This document shows, in pieces, positions 50,820 through 51,189 of a DNA stretch of 51,189 nt. The notes under the pieces are model-generated. The model made no database searches and was not told the DNA's origin. It worked only from the letters and a program-made list of their open reading frames with translations. Every line of letters starts with the position of its first letter. The stretch's first letter is position 1. This stretch comes from Sphaerisporangium album (GTDB lineage: Bacteria > Actinomycetota > Actinomycetes > Streptosporangiales > Streptosporangiaceae): positions 1 to 51,189 of the forward strand of contig NZ_QOIL01000025.1 of assembly GCF_003323745.1 (NCBI RefSeq). The letters run 5' to 3'. Both the position numbers and the translations under genes were made by a program.

Positions 50820-51189
50820 CCCCTCTCCTTCATCGTCTTCTGGAGGGCGCGAAGCGCGTAGTACACCCGGGACTTGACCGTCCCGGGCGGAACTCCCAGC
50901 ACCTCGGCCGCCTCATTGATCGTACGGTCGTGAAGGTAGGTCTGCACGAGCGCTTCCCGGTGTTCCTCCGAGAGGCTGTACAGGGCCTCCGATACCACCA
51001 TCGCCGACAGCATCGGTTCCGATCCGTCGGGGATGGCGACGCTGTCAAGCCGGTCAGGTTCGACCTCCTGCGGACGCACGGAGCGTTGCCTGCGCGCGTC
51101 GATGACGATCCTGCGGGCCACGGTCATGAGCCATGCCCACAAGAGGCCGGGCTCCCTGTTCAGCTTCCCCGCGTTCCGCCACGCGCGGA
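50816..51189 (-). CDS. ECF sigma factor (partial, cut by window edge)
   Basis: The visible 123 C-terminal residues cover the end of region 2 (RAWRNAGKLN, LLWAWLMTVARRIVIDARR) and all of region 4 (LYSLSEEHREALVQTYLHD, TINEAAEVLGVPPGTVKSRVYYALRALQKTM). The frame stays open through position 51189, so the gene begins outside the window. It is translationally coupled to its anti-sigma factor. This type of sigma/anti-sigma pair usually controls its own promoter and envelope or oxidative stress genes; the promoter is not visible here. Confidence 0.95.
   Translation of the reverse strand, partial: RAWRNAGKLNREPGLLWAWLMTVARRIVIDARRQRSVRPQEVEPDRLDSVAIPDGSEPMLSAMVVSEALYSLSEEHREALVQTYLHDRTINEAAEVLGVPPGTVKSRVYYALRALQKTMKERG

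Overview
The window is 51 kb of very GC-rich DNA with dense genes, frequent GTG starts, many 1-10 base start/stop overlaps and several probable leaderless genes. DUF397/Scr1-type regulator remnants, SAV_915-type and DUF5709-type small proteins, a BTAD/AfsR regulator, actinobacterial two-component pairs, a divergent glgC-glgM pair and nrdAB under a cobalamin riboswitch all point to an actinomycete. Streptosporangiales (Streptosporangiaceae or Thermomonosporaceae) is my best guess. That placement is inference; no rRNA is present.

Layout. 1-1.2 kb: the probable end of an IS21-type element (five ~22-base repeats) abuts a truncated regulator pseudogene with two in-frame stops, followed by its intact DUF397 partner and a small internally duplicated protein. 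1.3-2.9 kb: a secreted DUF3494 (ice-binding-like) protein with an Ig-like domain, a Pro-Thr linker and a His-rich tail. 3.3-11.3 kb: a histidine-utilisation block (RpiR regulator, hutU, M20 amidohydrolase, hutF, hutI) followed by convergent gdhA, so histidine nitrogen and carbon end as glutamate and 2-oxoglutarate. 11.4-16.5 kb: a giant AfsR-type regulator divergent from a berberine-bridge-type FAD oxidase. 16.6-19.1 kb: RibD-like reductase, beta-lactamase-fold hydrolase and FMN reductase. 19.4-21.1 kb: SAV_915-type protein, a 42-residue acidic ORF and a LysA-like decarboxylase, all translationally linked. 21.9-22.4 kb: four tRNA genes (Gly-Cys-Gly-Val). 22.7-24.8 kb: a small conserved protein plus glmS. 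24.9-30.6 kb: pirin, ECF sigma factor with SnoaL-like tail, a histidine kinase/response regulator pair and a polyprenyl synthetase with an unusual insertion. 30.9-31.8 kb: an orphan TctC-type lipoprotein. 31.96-35.6 kb: tandem NrdR boxes, a cobalamin riboswitch and class Ia nrdAB. 35.8-39.0 kb: MscS channel, a beta-helix-like membrane protein and an acidic DUF5709-like protein. 39.1-41.6 kb: glgC/glgM. 41.7-44.4 kb: DUF4232 protein, pgeF, acyltransferase-3. 44.6-46.5 kb: a second kinase/regulator pair preceded by a perfect TAGGG-type palindrome. 46.6-47.4 kb: GNAT acetyltransferase. 47.6-49.9 kb: a two-gene membrane electron-transfer unit. 50.0 kb to the end: anti-sigma factor and a sigma factor cut by the window edge.

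The most interesting unit is 47638-49886. A ferric-reductase-type di-heme membrane protein (His pairs spaced x13 and x12) is translationally fused to a NuoF-like NADH/FMN/Fe-S protein carrying a C-terminal [3Fe-4S]-type ferredoxin domain. It looks like a minimal NADH-to-heme transmembrane electron-transfer chain. The best-supported regulatory region is the nrdAB leader, where two NrdR boxes exactly 31 bases apart, a -10 element and the P1 stem of a B12 riboswitch fit together. No CRISPR array, rRNA or complete transposase gene was seen.
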